From contig NZ_JACEIB010000006.1 in assembly GCF_013778325.1 (NCBI RefSeq), positions 372,001-436,000 on the forward strand: 64,000 bases of DNA. The letters run 5' to 3'. Origin of the DNA: Sphingomonas chungangi. GTDB taxonomy: Bacteria; Pseudomonadota; Alphaproteobacteria; Sphingomonadales; Sphingomonadaceae. The notes beneath the pieces were generated by a model. It made no database searches. It saw nothing but the letters and a program-made list of their open reading frames with translations, and had not been told where the DNA came from. The position numbers were made by a program, and so were the translations under genes. Shown here piece by piece: positions 47,610-57,093 of this stretch. Position 1 is the first letter of the stretch, and every line of letters starts with the position of its first letter.

Positions 47610-50594
47610 ATGGTCTGGCGCTCGGGACGCGTACGGCGTGTCTGCTCGGTCCTGGCAGGCGCCGCGGCGGTTATGACGACCACAGGTGCGCTTAAAGCTC
47701 AAAACACCGTGCGCCCCATGTACGGCAACATCGCCCCCTTCTATGGCCATATCGATCCCTTCTGGGGGAACATCACGCCGTTCTACGGGAACATCGCCCC
47801 CTTCTACGGGAACATCACGCCCTTTTGGGGTAACATCGCACCTTTCTGGGGCAATATCACGCCCTTTACCCAGCCGACCGACGCTGCGACGCTCGCGCTG
47901 TACGGCACCAAGAACGATCCGTTCTGGGGTACAGGACCGCTCAATCCCTATACGAGCGCCAGCAAGTATGGGATCGCATATAGCCAGGTCGGCGCTTTCT
48001 GGAAGACCGAGGCGAGCAACTGGCAGACCGTGCAGACCGCGTGGGGCCGTGCGAGCACGCAGAGTGATTATCAGGCGCTCGCGACCCTGATCCAAGCCAG
48101 CATCATCAATCCTGCCGGCACATTCTGGGGCGGCGCGATCAAGAAGTCCGCCGGGCCAAGCGCGACGGCGAACACGTACCTATCGAAGCTCATCGTCCAG
48201 GCCGGCATTACCTTCAACGCCGACGGGACCATCAATGCATCGAGCCTTGCGGGTGTCAGCGAGACGCAGCGAGCGGTGCTGTTTCTGGGCCTGTACGATT
48301 CTTTGATGACGTTGACCGGCACGGGGCACGTCGACTGGTGGATGGGAGCAACCGGGTGGAGCCCGGCGCTCGCCGCGACCGAGGGAACGACGCCGACTGG
48401 AGGTGTTCCTCCGACCATCGGCATGCTCGATTTCGCGATCTCCGCCGACAACAAGCATCTCTCGAAGCAAATCACCCAATATGGCTCGACCGTCTTCAAC
48501 GATGGTCATGGAGCCGCGGTCGGCAGCCTGATCATGGGATCGGTCGACGGGTCGGGCGTGATGGGCGTGATGCCGGCGGGTTCAGTGAACGTGATCGTCT
48601 ACGATCCCTACGATTCGACCGGGACCACGAACTGGACCGACGTGGGGACCGGGGTCGCGGCCCTGAACGCCGCGATCTTCAAGGGCAAGACGGTACCGGT
48701 CGGCGTCCTCAACGCGTCGCTCGGCGTACCCGGCTGGACTCTCAATCCAGGCTGGAACAGCGCGCTCACGACCGCGGGTGCGCATGGCCATGACCTCGTC
48801 ATCGCCGCAGGCAATGACGGTGTCACCCAGACGCAGAACGTCGCGTGGAACTTCGCCACTAATCCGACGATCATCCTCGTCGGCTCGGTCGGCGTCGACG
48901 GCACGATTTCCAACTTCTCCAATCGTCCCGGTGAAGCCTGCCTCATCCCGGTGGGCGGATCGAGCGCCTGTACGGAAGCGAATAAGCTCAAATACCGCTT
49001 CATCGTTGCCCCAGGCGAGCTCATCCTCGTCTCAGACGGGAAGGGCGGCTTCGTGCGCCAGTCGGGCACTTCGCTCGCGGCGCCGCTCGTGTCGGGGGCG
49101 ATCGCTCTCCTCCAGAACCGCTGGCCGTGGCTGTCGAAATATCCTGACGAGACCGCCCAGATCATCCTGCAGTCGGCGACCAAGCTCGGCACCAACCCGG
49201 GAGCGGACGCGGTCTATGGAGCGGGCGAGCTTAATATTGCGGCTTCCCAATCGCCGCTCAATTGGCGTAGCCTCGCTTATTACCCGGTCGTCAACGGCAA
49301 AGCCAGCCTCGTACCTCAATCCTTCTTCGTCGCGACGATGGGGATCCGTGTCGGCAACCAAGCCGTCTGGAACGCGAACAACGTCTCCTACTCACTGATC
49401 GAGACGATTGGTAATACCCATCGCGATTTCCAGATCCCGCTTTCCTCGAAACTTGTCGGCACGATGGCGAAAAGCGAAGCCGGCGGCCAATATTATCAAA
49501 GTTATCTGACCTCTGCACTGCTGGCTCAGGCGGGCAAGTTCAGCCAGCTTGCGGGCTCGGCGCCGAGCACCGCTGTCTTCGGCTTCGGCAATAGCGGCGC
49601 GCCGTCGGCCGCGTTCGGCGGCCTGGTCATGCGGACCGTCATTGAACGGCGCTCGTTCACGCCGGGCTTCCGGGCGGACGGAAACCTCTACACCTCCGAC
49701 AATATGATCGGCGGCGAGAATTTCGCGCTGCGCTTCGGCACCGGGCAGGGCGCGGCCGCGCTTGATGCACAAAGCGGCTTCGGCTTCCGCAGCGACTATG
49801 AAGTCGGGCAGGGCGGCGCGAGCCCCTATCTCGGTCTCGCGTCGGGCGGCGCGTATCTGAACGCGAGTTATCTGCTGGCGCCGGGGGTGAGTGTCAGCAT
49901 CGGAAGCACCAGCCGTGACGATCGCCGCGACCTCGCCTCTCTCGGGCTCGCCATTGGACCCGAGACCGCCGGGCTTCGCCGCTATCGGGCCAGGGCCGAG
50001 CAGATCGGAATGGGTTATGCGGTCAGTCCGCGCCTTTCGCTTCACGCGGCGGCCACAATCCTTCATGAAGATGCGGCCGCGCTCGGCATCCAGTCGCTCG
50101 ACCCCGCCAACCTCAAGGGCGGTTCGACCACGACCGGCATGACTATCGGCGTCGATTTCAGCGTAACCAAGACCCTGCTCCTTTCGGCGTCCGGCACAGC
50201 CGGCACCACTAGGCTCGCCGGCGGCACGATCAGCACGCGCTCGCTGGGCTTGCTCAGCACCGCTGGTGAGATCGCGCTCACCAAGGCGCGTCTCTTTGGG
50301 CGAAGCGATCGGATCCGGTTCGCCGTATCGAAGCCGCTTCAGGTCGATGCTGGTCGGCTACATTTCGCATCCGTAGGCGTGGTGGACCGCGATACCGGCG
50401 ACCTTGGCCTGATCGACCAGAGCTTCAATCCTACGTCCGGGCGTTTGCCGGTTGCGGGCGAGATCATGTACGGTCACAGCTTGGCTGGCGGCAAGGCTGC
50501 CGTTTCGCTCTTTGGCCGTGCCCAGATCCATGACGCGCTGAACGACGGTGGCACGAGCTACGCCAGCGGCGCGCAGGTGCAATGGGCATTCTGA
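47610..50594 (+). CDS. S8 subtilisin-like serine protease autotransporter
   Basis: A 994-residue secreted protein. Signal peptide (RRVCSVLAGAAAVMTTTGAL, cleavage near ALKAQ), a seven-copy heptad repeat (37 to ~86), and an S8 protease domain with D274 (IGMLDFA), H300 (NDGHGAAVG) and S488 (SGTSLAAPLVSG). The C-terminal ~300 residues alternate short beta-strands and end in WAF, as expected for an outer-membrane autotransporter barrel. ATG 47610 follows GGGGAA and precedes the signal peptide; 47544 is less likely. It is followed after 36 bases by a PilZ-EAL-kinase-receiver set. Confidence 0.88.
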   Translation: MVWRSGRVRRVCSVLAGAAAVMTTTGALKAQNTVRPMYGNIAPFYGHIDPFWGNITPFYGNIAPFYGNITPFWGNIAPFWGNITPFTQPTDAATLALYGTKNDPFWGTGPLNPYTSASKYGIAYSQVGAFWKTEASNWQTVQTAWGRASTQSDYQALATLIQASIINPAGTFWGGAIKKSAGPSATANTYLSKLIVQAGITFNADGTINASSLAGVSETQRAVLFLGLYDSLMTLTGTGHVDWWMGATGWSPALAATEGTTPTGGVPPTIGMLDFAISADNKHLSKQITQYGSTVFNDGHGAAVGSLIMGSVDGSGVMGVMPAGSVNVIVYDPYDSTGTTNWTDVGTGVAALNAAIFKGKTVPVGVLNASLGVPGWTLNPGWNSALTTAGAHGHDLVIAAGNDGVTQTQNVAWNFATNPTIILVGSVGVDGTISNFSNRPGEACLIPVGGSSACTEANKLKYRFIVAPGELILVSDGKGGFVRQSGTSLAAPLVSGAIALLQNRWPWLSKYPDETAQIILQSATKLGTNPGADAVYGAGELNIAASQSPLNWRSLAYYPVVNGKASLVPQSFFVATMGIRVGNQAVWNANNVSYSLIETIGNTHRDFQIPLSSKLVGTMAKSEAGGQYYQSYLTSALLAQAGKFSQLAGSAPSTAVFGFGNSGAPSAAFGGLVMRTVIERRSFTPGFRADGNLYTSDNMIGGENFALRFGTGQGAAALDAQSGFGFRSDYEVGQGGASPYLGLASGGAYLNASYLLAPGVSVSIGSTSRDDRRDLASLGLAIGPETAGLRRYRARAEQIGMGYAVSPRLSLHAAATILHEDAAALGIQSLDPANLKGGSTTTGMTIGVDFSVTKTLLLSASGTAGTTRLAGGTISTRSLGLLSTAGEIALTKARLFGRSDRIRFAVSKPLQVDAGRLHFASVGVVDRDTGDLGLIDQSFNPTSGRLPVAGEIMYGHSLAGGKAAVSLFGRAQIHDALNDGGTSYASGAQVQWAF
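47721..47867 (+). repeat. Seven tandem 21-base repeats encoding (Y/W)G-N/H-I-x-PF
   Basis: Seven consecutive copies: YGNIAPF, YGHIDPF, WGNITPF, YGNIAPF, YGNITPF, WGNIAPF, WGNITPF. The DNA copies differ mostly at third positions and at the alternating Tyr/Trp, so the protein pattern is selectively kept. It forms the N-terminus of the mature autotransporter. Confidence 0.95.
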
Positions 50595-50630
50595 CGCGGT
50601 CGGACTCTATGACAGAAGGCGGGGCCAGGC

Positions 50631-50927
50631 ATGCCGCTGCTGGAACGGGTGCGAGCCGCCCGCCACAAGATTTTCGAGCCCGCTTCCGCCGAGATCAACG
50701 GTGAGACCCTACGCGTCCATTTGATCAACGTGTCGCGCGATGGGGCGCTACTCCATCTCGGCGAGAGAGTGAGCAGCGGCGACCGAATGATCGTGCGCGT
50801 CCGCGACACGGACATGCCCGCGCTGATCATGTGGGTCAAACCGCCGCGTTGCGGCGTCCGCTTCGATCGGCCAGTTCCATCCTATCTGTTGCAGACTCTC
50901 CTGTCGGGGCGCTCGCTGCAGATATAG
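50631..50927 (+). CDS. PilZ-type small protein
   Basis: A 98-residue protein. RVRAARHKI supplies the arginine-rich loop and LINVSRDGALLHLGE the D/N-x-S-x-x-G motif of PilZ domains, which bind cyclic di-GMP. The first motif is degenerate relative to RxxxR, so binding is uncertain. It sits 36 bases after the autotransporter and 80 bases before the EAL gene, suggesting co-transcription. Confidence 0.75.
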   Translation: MPLLERVRAARHKIFEPASAEINGETLRVHLINVSRDGALLHLGERVSSGDRMIVRVRDTDMPALIMWVKPPRCGVRFDRPVPSYLLQTLLSGRSLQI

Positions 50928-51006
50928 TCGCTTGTTCAAGATCTTATTCGGCTCAAGCGTCGCGTCGGTTAACCCGATTTTCAACTCGATCGCCGATCCT
51001 CGGTTC

Positions 51007-52440
51007 ATGCTGGACGACATCCCCACGCGACTTTGGCGCCATTTGACGGCCATCCGCCGGTGGTTGCCGGACGCGACGGGGATTGCGCACCGCTTAAAAG
51101 AAGACAGGATGGCGCCGTCGCAGACGGGCTATTTCGATATGCTTCGGCGCGAAAGCGCATATGCACGTTCGCCGCGCGAAGAGACCCGGCTTTTCATGGC
51201 GGTCGGCGAGATCGAGCGATTCAATCTTTTGCGCGAGACCCTGGGCTTTGAGTTGGCCGATCGCGTCGTCTCGACCATCTGCGAACGTCTCGTGGCGGCC
51301 ATAGGCGACTGCGAAATCGGCCGTGCCGATCGCACGACCATCGAGTTTGCGTTCCGGGCGAGGTCTCTGGCCGATGCGCGTGCGCGCCTGATCGCGGCGA
51401 CGGCAGCCGTCGCGACGCCGATCACATGCGATGGCGTTCTGTTCGAACTCCATTTCCTCATTGGCGCAACGGATACCGGAAGGGGACCGATCTCGCTCGC
51501 GGCAGTGAAGCGGGCCGAGGCGGCTTTGGAAGAGGCGCGACGCCGACATGTCCGGCTGTTCATTTCGGAAGCCGATGCTCCCGACGGCAACGCCGACCGG
51601 CTGGCGCTCGTGCGCGACCTCCAGACGGCGGTTACAAGGGGCGAACTCGCGCTGGTCTATCAGCCTAAACTCCGCAACCGGAGCTGGACGATCGATGCGG
51701 TGGAAGCGCTGCTTCGCTGGCGTCATCCGATGAGAGGAGACGTTCCTCCCGACATCTTCATTCCGCTTGCCGAAGAGACCGGATGCATCCGCAGCCTGAC
51801 CGAGTGGGTTGTCGAGCGTGCCATTGCCGATCGCGCTTGTCTTGCTGAGCAAGGCTGCCCCCTCACGGTCGACATCAACCTGTCGGGGTTGCTGGTGGAC
51901 GACCTCGATTTCGTGGCGTGGCTCCTGGCTCGCCTGGCCGACGTGAAGGGCGGCATCGGCTTCGAGATCACCGAGACAGCAACGATTGCCGATCAGGAAC
52001 GAGCGGAAGCCAACCTTTCCGCTTTGGCTGCGGCTGGCGCGCGCATCGCGATCGACGATTACGGTGCCGCCTTCTCATCGCTGGCCTATCTCCAGCGGTT
52101 GCCGCTTAAGGAACTGAAGATCGACAAGAGCTTCATCTCGTCGCTCGCCAGCAATCAGCGCGACCCGTTGCTGGTGCGCTCGACCATCGACCTGGCGCAC
52201 GCGATGGAACTGGAGGTGACCGCAGAAGGCGTCGATACGCCCGAGGCAATGGCCTTACTGCGCGTAATGGGATGCGACCTGCTCCAGGGCTACCTCATTT
52301 CCAAGCCACTCGGCGTCGATGCGCTGCGGGAGTTCGTGCTGGGCGGCGGACAGCAGCAAGCCCTCGACCAGCTACCGGGCGTTGGTCGTGCCTTGCGAGA
52401 ACGGGCCACCGCAAATTTGAAGGACAGGATCGCATCATGA
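51007..52440 (+). CDS. EAL-domain cyclic-di-GMP phosphodiesterase with degenerate N-terminal GGDEF-like region
   Basis: The C-terminal ~240 residues form an EAL domain retaining the catalytic set: VEALLRW (EAL), DINLSG (Asn), EITE, IDDYGAAFSS (DDYG), LKIDKSF (Lys), TAEGVDT (Glu) and LQGYLISKP (Gln), so it should hydrolyse c-di-GMP. The N-terminal ~170 residues (FMAVGEIERFNLLRETLG...) resemble a GGDEF fold without the GGDEF motif. The start is uncertain: TTG 50932, ATG 51007 or ATG 51109 (AAGACAGG before it). The stop overlaps the kinase start (ATGA). Confidence 0.88.
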   Translation: MLDDIPTRLWRHLTAIRRWLPDATGIAHRLKEDRMAPSQTGYFDMLRRESAYARSPREETRLFMAVGEIERFNLLRETLGFELADRVVSTICERLVAAIGDCEIGRADRTTIEFAFRARSLADARARLIAATAAVATPITCDGVLFELHFLIGATDTGRGPISLAAVKRAEAALEEARRRHVRLFISEADAPDGNADRLALVRDLQTAVTRGELALVYQPKLRNRSWTIDAVEALLRWRHPMRGDVPPDIFIPLAEETGCIRSLTEWVVERAIADRACLAEQGCPLTVDINLSGLLVDDLDFVAWLLARLADVKGGIGFEITETATIADQERAEANLSALAAAGARIAIDDYGAAFSSLAYLQRLPLKELKIDKSFISSLASNQRDPLLVRSTIDLAHAMELEVTAEGVDTPEAMALLRVMGCDLLQGYLISKPLGVDALREFVLGGGQQQALDQLPGVGRALRERATANLKDRIAS

Positions 52441-54968
52441 CACCGAAGCGAGCGTCTCTGGCCATGGAGTCCGTGCGCAGAAGCGTCATGCTTGGCGTGG
52501 GCCTCACCGCGCTTGCGGTCGCGCCGGCGAGCGCGTGGGCGGCTACCGGCAGCGATCAGGCAACCCAGGCATTCGACGCCGCCGTGGCGGCCGCAAAGGC
52601 CGCCATGATGGCCGACCCCGCCTCGGCCATGAAGCCCGTACTGCTCGCCGAGCAGCTGGCGAAGCGGCTCCCGGACGCTAAGGCGGTCGCCACCGGCACG
52701 GCTACGGCCGAGTGGCTCCACGGCGAGGCGCTGAGCCGCGTCAACCAACCCGGCCAGGCCCTGCCTTTGCTGGAGCAGGCGCTCAAGGGGGCGGCTGCGG
52801 CCGAGCCCCGCTCGAAGCTCGTTGCCGACGTCACGCTCGCGCGCGGAACGGCCGAGACCGCGATCGGTGATGTCCGCGCCTCCCTGGCTGATTTCCAAAG
52901 AGCCTACGAGCTCTACGTGGCTTTGGGCGACGGTCGTGGGCAGGCGAAAGCGCTGCTCAGCATGGGCGGGATCTATTCGGATGCAGGCGACAATCAGCAG
53001 AGCCTGCGATATTATTCCCAGGTTCCCGACGTATATCGCGGCGATCCGGCGATCGAACTGGCCGCCCACAACAATCTCGGAGAAACCCTGAAAAAGCTCG
53101 GCCGCTATCGCGATGCCGAGAAGGAGTATCGCAAGGCGCTGGTCGCAGCATCGTCGCTTGGTAGTGCGATGCTGCAGGCGCGGATTCTGACGAACCTCGC
53201 CTCAGCCCAGCTTCTGGACGGCGGGATCGATGGTGCGAAGATCAGTATCGATCGCGCTTTGGCTGTCGCGAGCGCAGGCGATGCGGCGGGTTGGCGTCCG
53301 TTCATCTGGGGCGTCAAGGCACAGATCGCTGCGAAGGAGGGCAACTATCAGCGCGCTTCCGCCTATCTCGACCGTACCTTCGCGGGCATCAATATCGCGA
53401 CAACGACAACATCGTTTCGCGATTTTCACGAGACCGCCTACCACGTCTATCAGCATCTCGGTCGCTACGAGCTGTCTTTGAACCATCTTGAAGCGTTCAA
53501 AAGGCTGGATGACGAGATCCAGAAGCTGACCGCATCGAGCAGTGCTGCGTTGGTCACGGCCCGCTTCGACTTCGCCAATCAGGATCTTCGCATTGCCCGC
53601 CTGAAGGCGGAGAAGGGCCGGCAAGAAGCCCGGCTCCAGCAATCGAAGGCGCGCTTTTGGACGATCCTGTTCAGCACGATCATGTCGGCCGCTGCGATCG
53701 TTTTGGGCCTATTGCTGGCCGGTTTCGTCTCGCTATCGCGGAGCCGGAACCGCGTACGCGCGGCGAACGCAGAACTGAGCCACGCAAACCACTCGCTGCA
53801 GGACGCGCTGCGCGCCAAGACCGAATTCCTGGCGACGACCAGCCATGAGATCCGCACACCGCTGAACGGCATCTTGGGGATGACCCAGGTTCTGCTCGCG
53901 GACCAGAAGATCGATCGATCACTTCGCGACAAAATCGAAGTCGTCCATGGCGCCGGCGAAACCATGCGGGCACTGGTCGACGACATCCTGGACGTCGCCA
54001 AGATCGAAACGGGCAACCTTGTTCTTCAGAAGGCGGACTTCGACCTCGGGCAGCTTCTGCGAGAGGCCGAACGCCTTTGGCGAGGCGAAGCCGAAGCGAA
54101 GAAACTGACCTTGGAGCTTGATATCGATGCGGCGCCGGCCTGGGTCAACGAAGACGAGGATCGCCTCCGACAAATCGTCTTCAACCTCATGTCGAATGCG
54201 CTCAAGTTCACGCACGAGGGTGGGGTTTGCCTGCGTGCGCGGACCGTCACGGTTGATGAGGTCGATCAGCTCGTCATCGAGGTCGCCGATACCGGCATCG
54301 GCATCGCCGCGGACAAAAGCGAGTTGATCTTCGAGAGCTTCCGCCAGATCGATGGTGGCACCAGCCGCCAATATGGCGGCACCGGGCTTGGCCTGGCAAT
54401 CTGCCGAAACCTCTCCCGCGCGATGGGCGGCGACGTGACCGTGGCCAGCGAGCTTGGCCGGGGAAGCTGCTTCACGATCAGTCTCCCACTTGCCGCTGCG
54501 GTCGATCGATCAGTTGTCGTCCGCGCCGAGAGCCCGGCGGCGACCAGTCTCGCCATGGCGAAGGTCGTGCTCGTCGAGGCGAACCCTTTAACCCAGCGCA
54601 TCATCTCAAACGTGCTGGCGCCCGCCTGCGAGCAGGTCGTCGCGGTCGCGTCCCCCGCAGAGAGCTGCGCGGCCATGGTCCGTCAGCCATGCGATCACAT
54701 CCTGGTCGAGGCGGGTAGCTGTGGCGCGGATCCCGCCGACGCGATCTCCGCGCTTCGCTCGATCATCGCCGCCGCGCGCGGCTGCAATGCGCGTGTCTCG
54801 ATTCTTCACGGTCCGGCAGCGCCAATTGCCGAGACCGATTTGCTTTCGCTCGGCCCTGATCAGTTGCTGGCTAAGCCGATCGGCGCGCCCGACCTGCTCG
54901 CCGAGCTTGGCAAACTCTATAGCGAACGGCCTCTCGTAGTGCGGTCGGCTGCGGACAAAGCGGCCTGA
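52437..54968 (+). CDS. TPR-containing hybrid histidine kinase with degenerate receiver
   Basis: An 843-residue sensor. An N-terminal signal-like segment is followed by an exported region with TPR-type helices (~60-380), one membrane helix (~406-430), HisKA with H470 (TSHEIRTPLNG), an ATPase domain (DTGIGI, GGTGLGL), and a C-terminal receiver-like domain. At the phospho-acceptor position it has HILVEAGSCG without an aspartate, so the receiver probably cannot accept phosphate. The true acceptor may be the stand-alone receiver 49 bases downstream. Start overlaps the EAL stop. Confidence 0.9.
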   Translation: MTPKRASLAMESVRRSVMLGVGLTALAVAPASAWAATGSDQATQAFDAAVAAAKAAMMADPASAMKPVLLAEQLAKRLPDAKAVATGTATAEWLHGEALSRVNQPGQALPLLEQALKGAAAAEPRSKLVADVTLARGTAETAIGDVRASLADFQRAYELYVALGDGRGQAKALLSMGGIYSDAGDNQQSLRYYSQVPDVYRGDPAIELAAHNNLGETLKKLGRYRDAEKEYRKALVAASSLGSAMLQARILTNLASAQLLDGGIDGAKISIDRALAVASAGDAAGWRPFIWGVKAQIAAKEGNYQRASAYLDRTFAGINIATTTTSFRDFHETAYHVYQHLGRYELSLNHLEAFKRLDDEIQKLTASSSAALVTARFDFANQDLRIARLKAEKGRQEARLQQSKARFWTILFSTIMSAAAIVLGLLLAGFVSLSRSRNRVRAANAELSHANHSLQDALRAKTEFLATTSHEIRTPLNGILGMTQVLLADQKIDRSLRDKIEVVHGAGETMRALVDDILDVAKIETGNLVLQKADFDLGQLLREAERLWRGEAEAKKLTLELDIDAAPAWVNEDEDRLRQIVFNLMSNALKFTHEGGVCLRARTVTVDEVDQLVIEVADTGIGIAADKSELIFESFRQIDGGTSRQYGGTGLGLAICRNLSRAMGGDVTVASELGRGSCFTISLPLAAAVDRSVVVRAESPAATSLAMAKVVLVEANPLTQRIISNVLAPACEQVVAVASPAESCAAMVRQPCDHILVEAGSCGADPADAISALRSIIAAARGCNARVSILHGPAAPIAETDLLSLGPDQLLAKPIGAPDLLAELGKLYSERPLVVRSAADKAA

Positions 54969-55017
54969 CGGGCATGCGCAACATAATTTTTACCTTGGTC
55001 AGCTAGATAGTATCCTG

Positions 55018-55419
55018 ATGAGCAACGCGGCTATGCAGATCCTGTTCGTGGAAGACGACGCGATGAATCGCCGCGTCGTGCGCGACATGCTGACGATCGT
55101 CGGCGCCGAGATGACGGAGGCACATGATGCCCGAATGGGTCTCGATATGCTAAGCGCTCGCCAGTTCGATATCGTGCTAATGGACCTGCGGATGCCCGGC
55201 ATGGATGGACTTTCCGCCATCCGTGCCATTCGCGAGCGGAGCGATGCTAAAGCCAAGGTTCCCGTTATTGTTGTGACTGCCGACACGGCCGTCGGTCTGC
55301 GCGAGACTTGTCTCGATCACGGCGCCGATGACGTACTATCGAAGCCGGTTGCGATGAACGCCTTGTTTGACTCCATCGGTCGAATGATCAGCGAACGTGG
55401 CGATGCCGTCCTTATCTAA
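55018..55419 (+). CDS. Stand-alone CheY-like response regulator
   Basis: A 133-residue receiver: acidic pair in FVEDDAMNRR, phosphorylatable D56 (IVLMDLRMPGMDG), conserved Thr in VVTADT and Lys in LSKPVAMNAL. No output domain. Lying directly after a hybrid kinase whose own receiver has lost its Asp, it is the likely phosphoryl acceptor. Confidence 0.92.
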   Translation: MSNAAMQILFVEDDAMNRRVVRDMLTIVGAEMTEAHDARMGLDMLSARQFDIVLMDLRMPGMDGLSAIRAIRERSDAKAKVPVIVVTADTAVGLRETCLDHGADDVLSKPVAMNALFDSIGRMISERGDAVLI

Positions 55420-55942
55420 TGGGTCGAATGCAACTATCGAAACCGTTTGAGAACTTTGTCCGAGTTTCGATCCGCGACAATGGGCGTGTTTAGCGGCATA
55501 GATCTCATCGTTTCAGCTGCGGACCGGGCGCGGCGTCAAGCTCTCGTTTCGGCACCCGCTTCCCACAGAGCCTTGTCTGGCGAGCGCGGATCATCCTTTC
55601 GACGGATGACGGGCTGGGCTCGTTGCGATCTTGGCGGAGATGGGCAAGTCGAGGACCAGCGTGTGGCGCTGGCATTCAATTTCCCTTGGCTAGGCCCAAC
55701 GGCTGCTCGACTAGCGTGATCTCGCCCGGCTCGTTTCAACATGATGAAACTGTGAAGTGCCCAGTGCCTGAGGGCCGCGATCGACGGAAAGTGCGTCGCC
55801 AACGGCTCGCTGACAAACATTGGGCCGGTTCATCGGGCGCAGGACCAAATGTCGGCCGTTCTGGAAGCGCCGGGTTTTCAATCATTCGTCAACCAACATG
55901 CCGTAGCGAACGATGGCATCCTTCGAAACGTGCGTGTGCGCC
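55420..55942. other. Gene-poor interval
   Basis: About 520 bases with only short shadow-like frames on both strands. No hairpin plus T tract and no clear promoter were found. Confidence 0.4.
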
Positions 55943-56356
55943 ATGACCGAGACTGATTCTCTTCCGAACAGCGAACAACCCCGTCCGGAGAACCAGCGTA
56001 TCGCGACGCGGGAGAGTATTTTCCTCGGTGCAGATATCATGTTCGAGGGCGAGGCGATTCAAGGCCGCATCCGCAACATATCCTCGACAGGGGCGTATCT
56101 TGAAGCTGACGCAGCCTTTGGTGCGGGCGACCGGATCACGATCTCCTTTCGCGGCTTCGCTGATGTCGGGGCGACAGTGACACGTGTGGCCTGCCGAGGG
56201 GTTGGGCTGCGCTTCGATGACAGGATTGATCCTGCGAGATGCAAGCGACTCGGTTCGAGTCCAGGCGCGCCGCAATTTGAGTTGGTACGCTATGCTCCGG
56301 CGCCAATTTTTATAAAGCGCCCGCCGCGCCAGAAGCAATTCGGTCGGCGTCGCTAA
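55943..56356 (+). CDS. PilZ-domain protein
   Basis: A 137-residue protein with RIATRES (RxxxR) and IRNISSTGAYLE (D/N-x-S-x-x-G), the two c-di-GMP contacts of PilZ domains, and a basic C-terminal tail (KRPPRQKQFGRRR). It is better conserved than the PilZ protein at 50631. The start is uncertain (55913 or 55943); neither has a strong ribosome site. Confidence 0.78.
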   Translation: MTETDSLPNSEQPRPENQRIATRESIFLGADIMFEGEAIQGRIRNISSTGAYLEADAAFGAGDRITISFRGFADVGATVTRVACRGVGLRFDDRIDPARCKRLGSSPGAPQFELVRYAPAPIFIKRPPRQKQFGRRR

Positions 56357-57093
56357 TCTTATCGCTGTCGAGCTACTGGCAAAAGAGAATCAGTCAGCGC
56401 AATCCGGCGAATTTTGTAACGTGAAACGAGCGGCCAGACCACCAACATAAGATAGACAATGATTGATCGCGGCGTTCGACTCAGGCCTAGGATTGAGTGG
56501 TCGAGCGCGCCGGATGCGGTCAGACGATCATCTTCGTCGGGCTGGATAGCGTGGACGACCACCGGTCGCCGTCTCACAGAATGGTGGCGCCGACCAGCCG
56601 GATCGAGAAGAAGGCGGGCCGTCTAGTGCTCGGCATTCGGTACCTCGATCGGGTCGTTGGCGGGACCCGCAGCCTCTTTTCTACATCAGCCGTTCGGCGA
56701 GGAATGTGACGGGCGTCAAGCGCGCGCCATTGGGTCCATTGACCGTCTGTCCGGGTCGAGGTGGTCGACCATATCCTTTCGAACACCATTCTTCTCGACG
56801 AGCTGATCCGCGGCGCTCGAACTACGGGCCGCCATTCTGTCGCATCGGCTGGCAGGAGTTCAAGCCGAAGCCCGGCCACCGCCTCGGAATTTAAGCGCTT
56901 TTTTTTGATCGCTAGACCGAGGATCGTTTTTCGGCCCTCGTATGGCAGAATTTCGCTGGAACGACGAAACATCGAGAGGATTGAGCCGCCTGCGCTCCCC
57001 CACGACAAACTGTGCCGGATCGCGTGGCTGAAAGCCGTTCGTCAGCAAACGTCCGCGTCCGGATGGACGGCAAATCCGCGCGCGGCAATATGG
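56357..57093. other. Gene-poor interval
   Basis: About 740 bases between a PilZ gene and htpG (convergent). Frames on both strands have biased Ser/Arg composition and no start signals. Nothing recognised; possibly decayed sequence. Confidence 0.4.
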
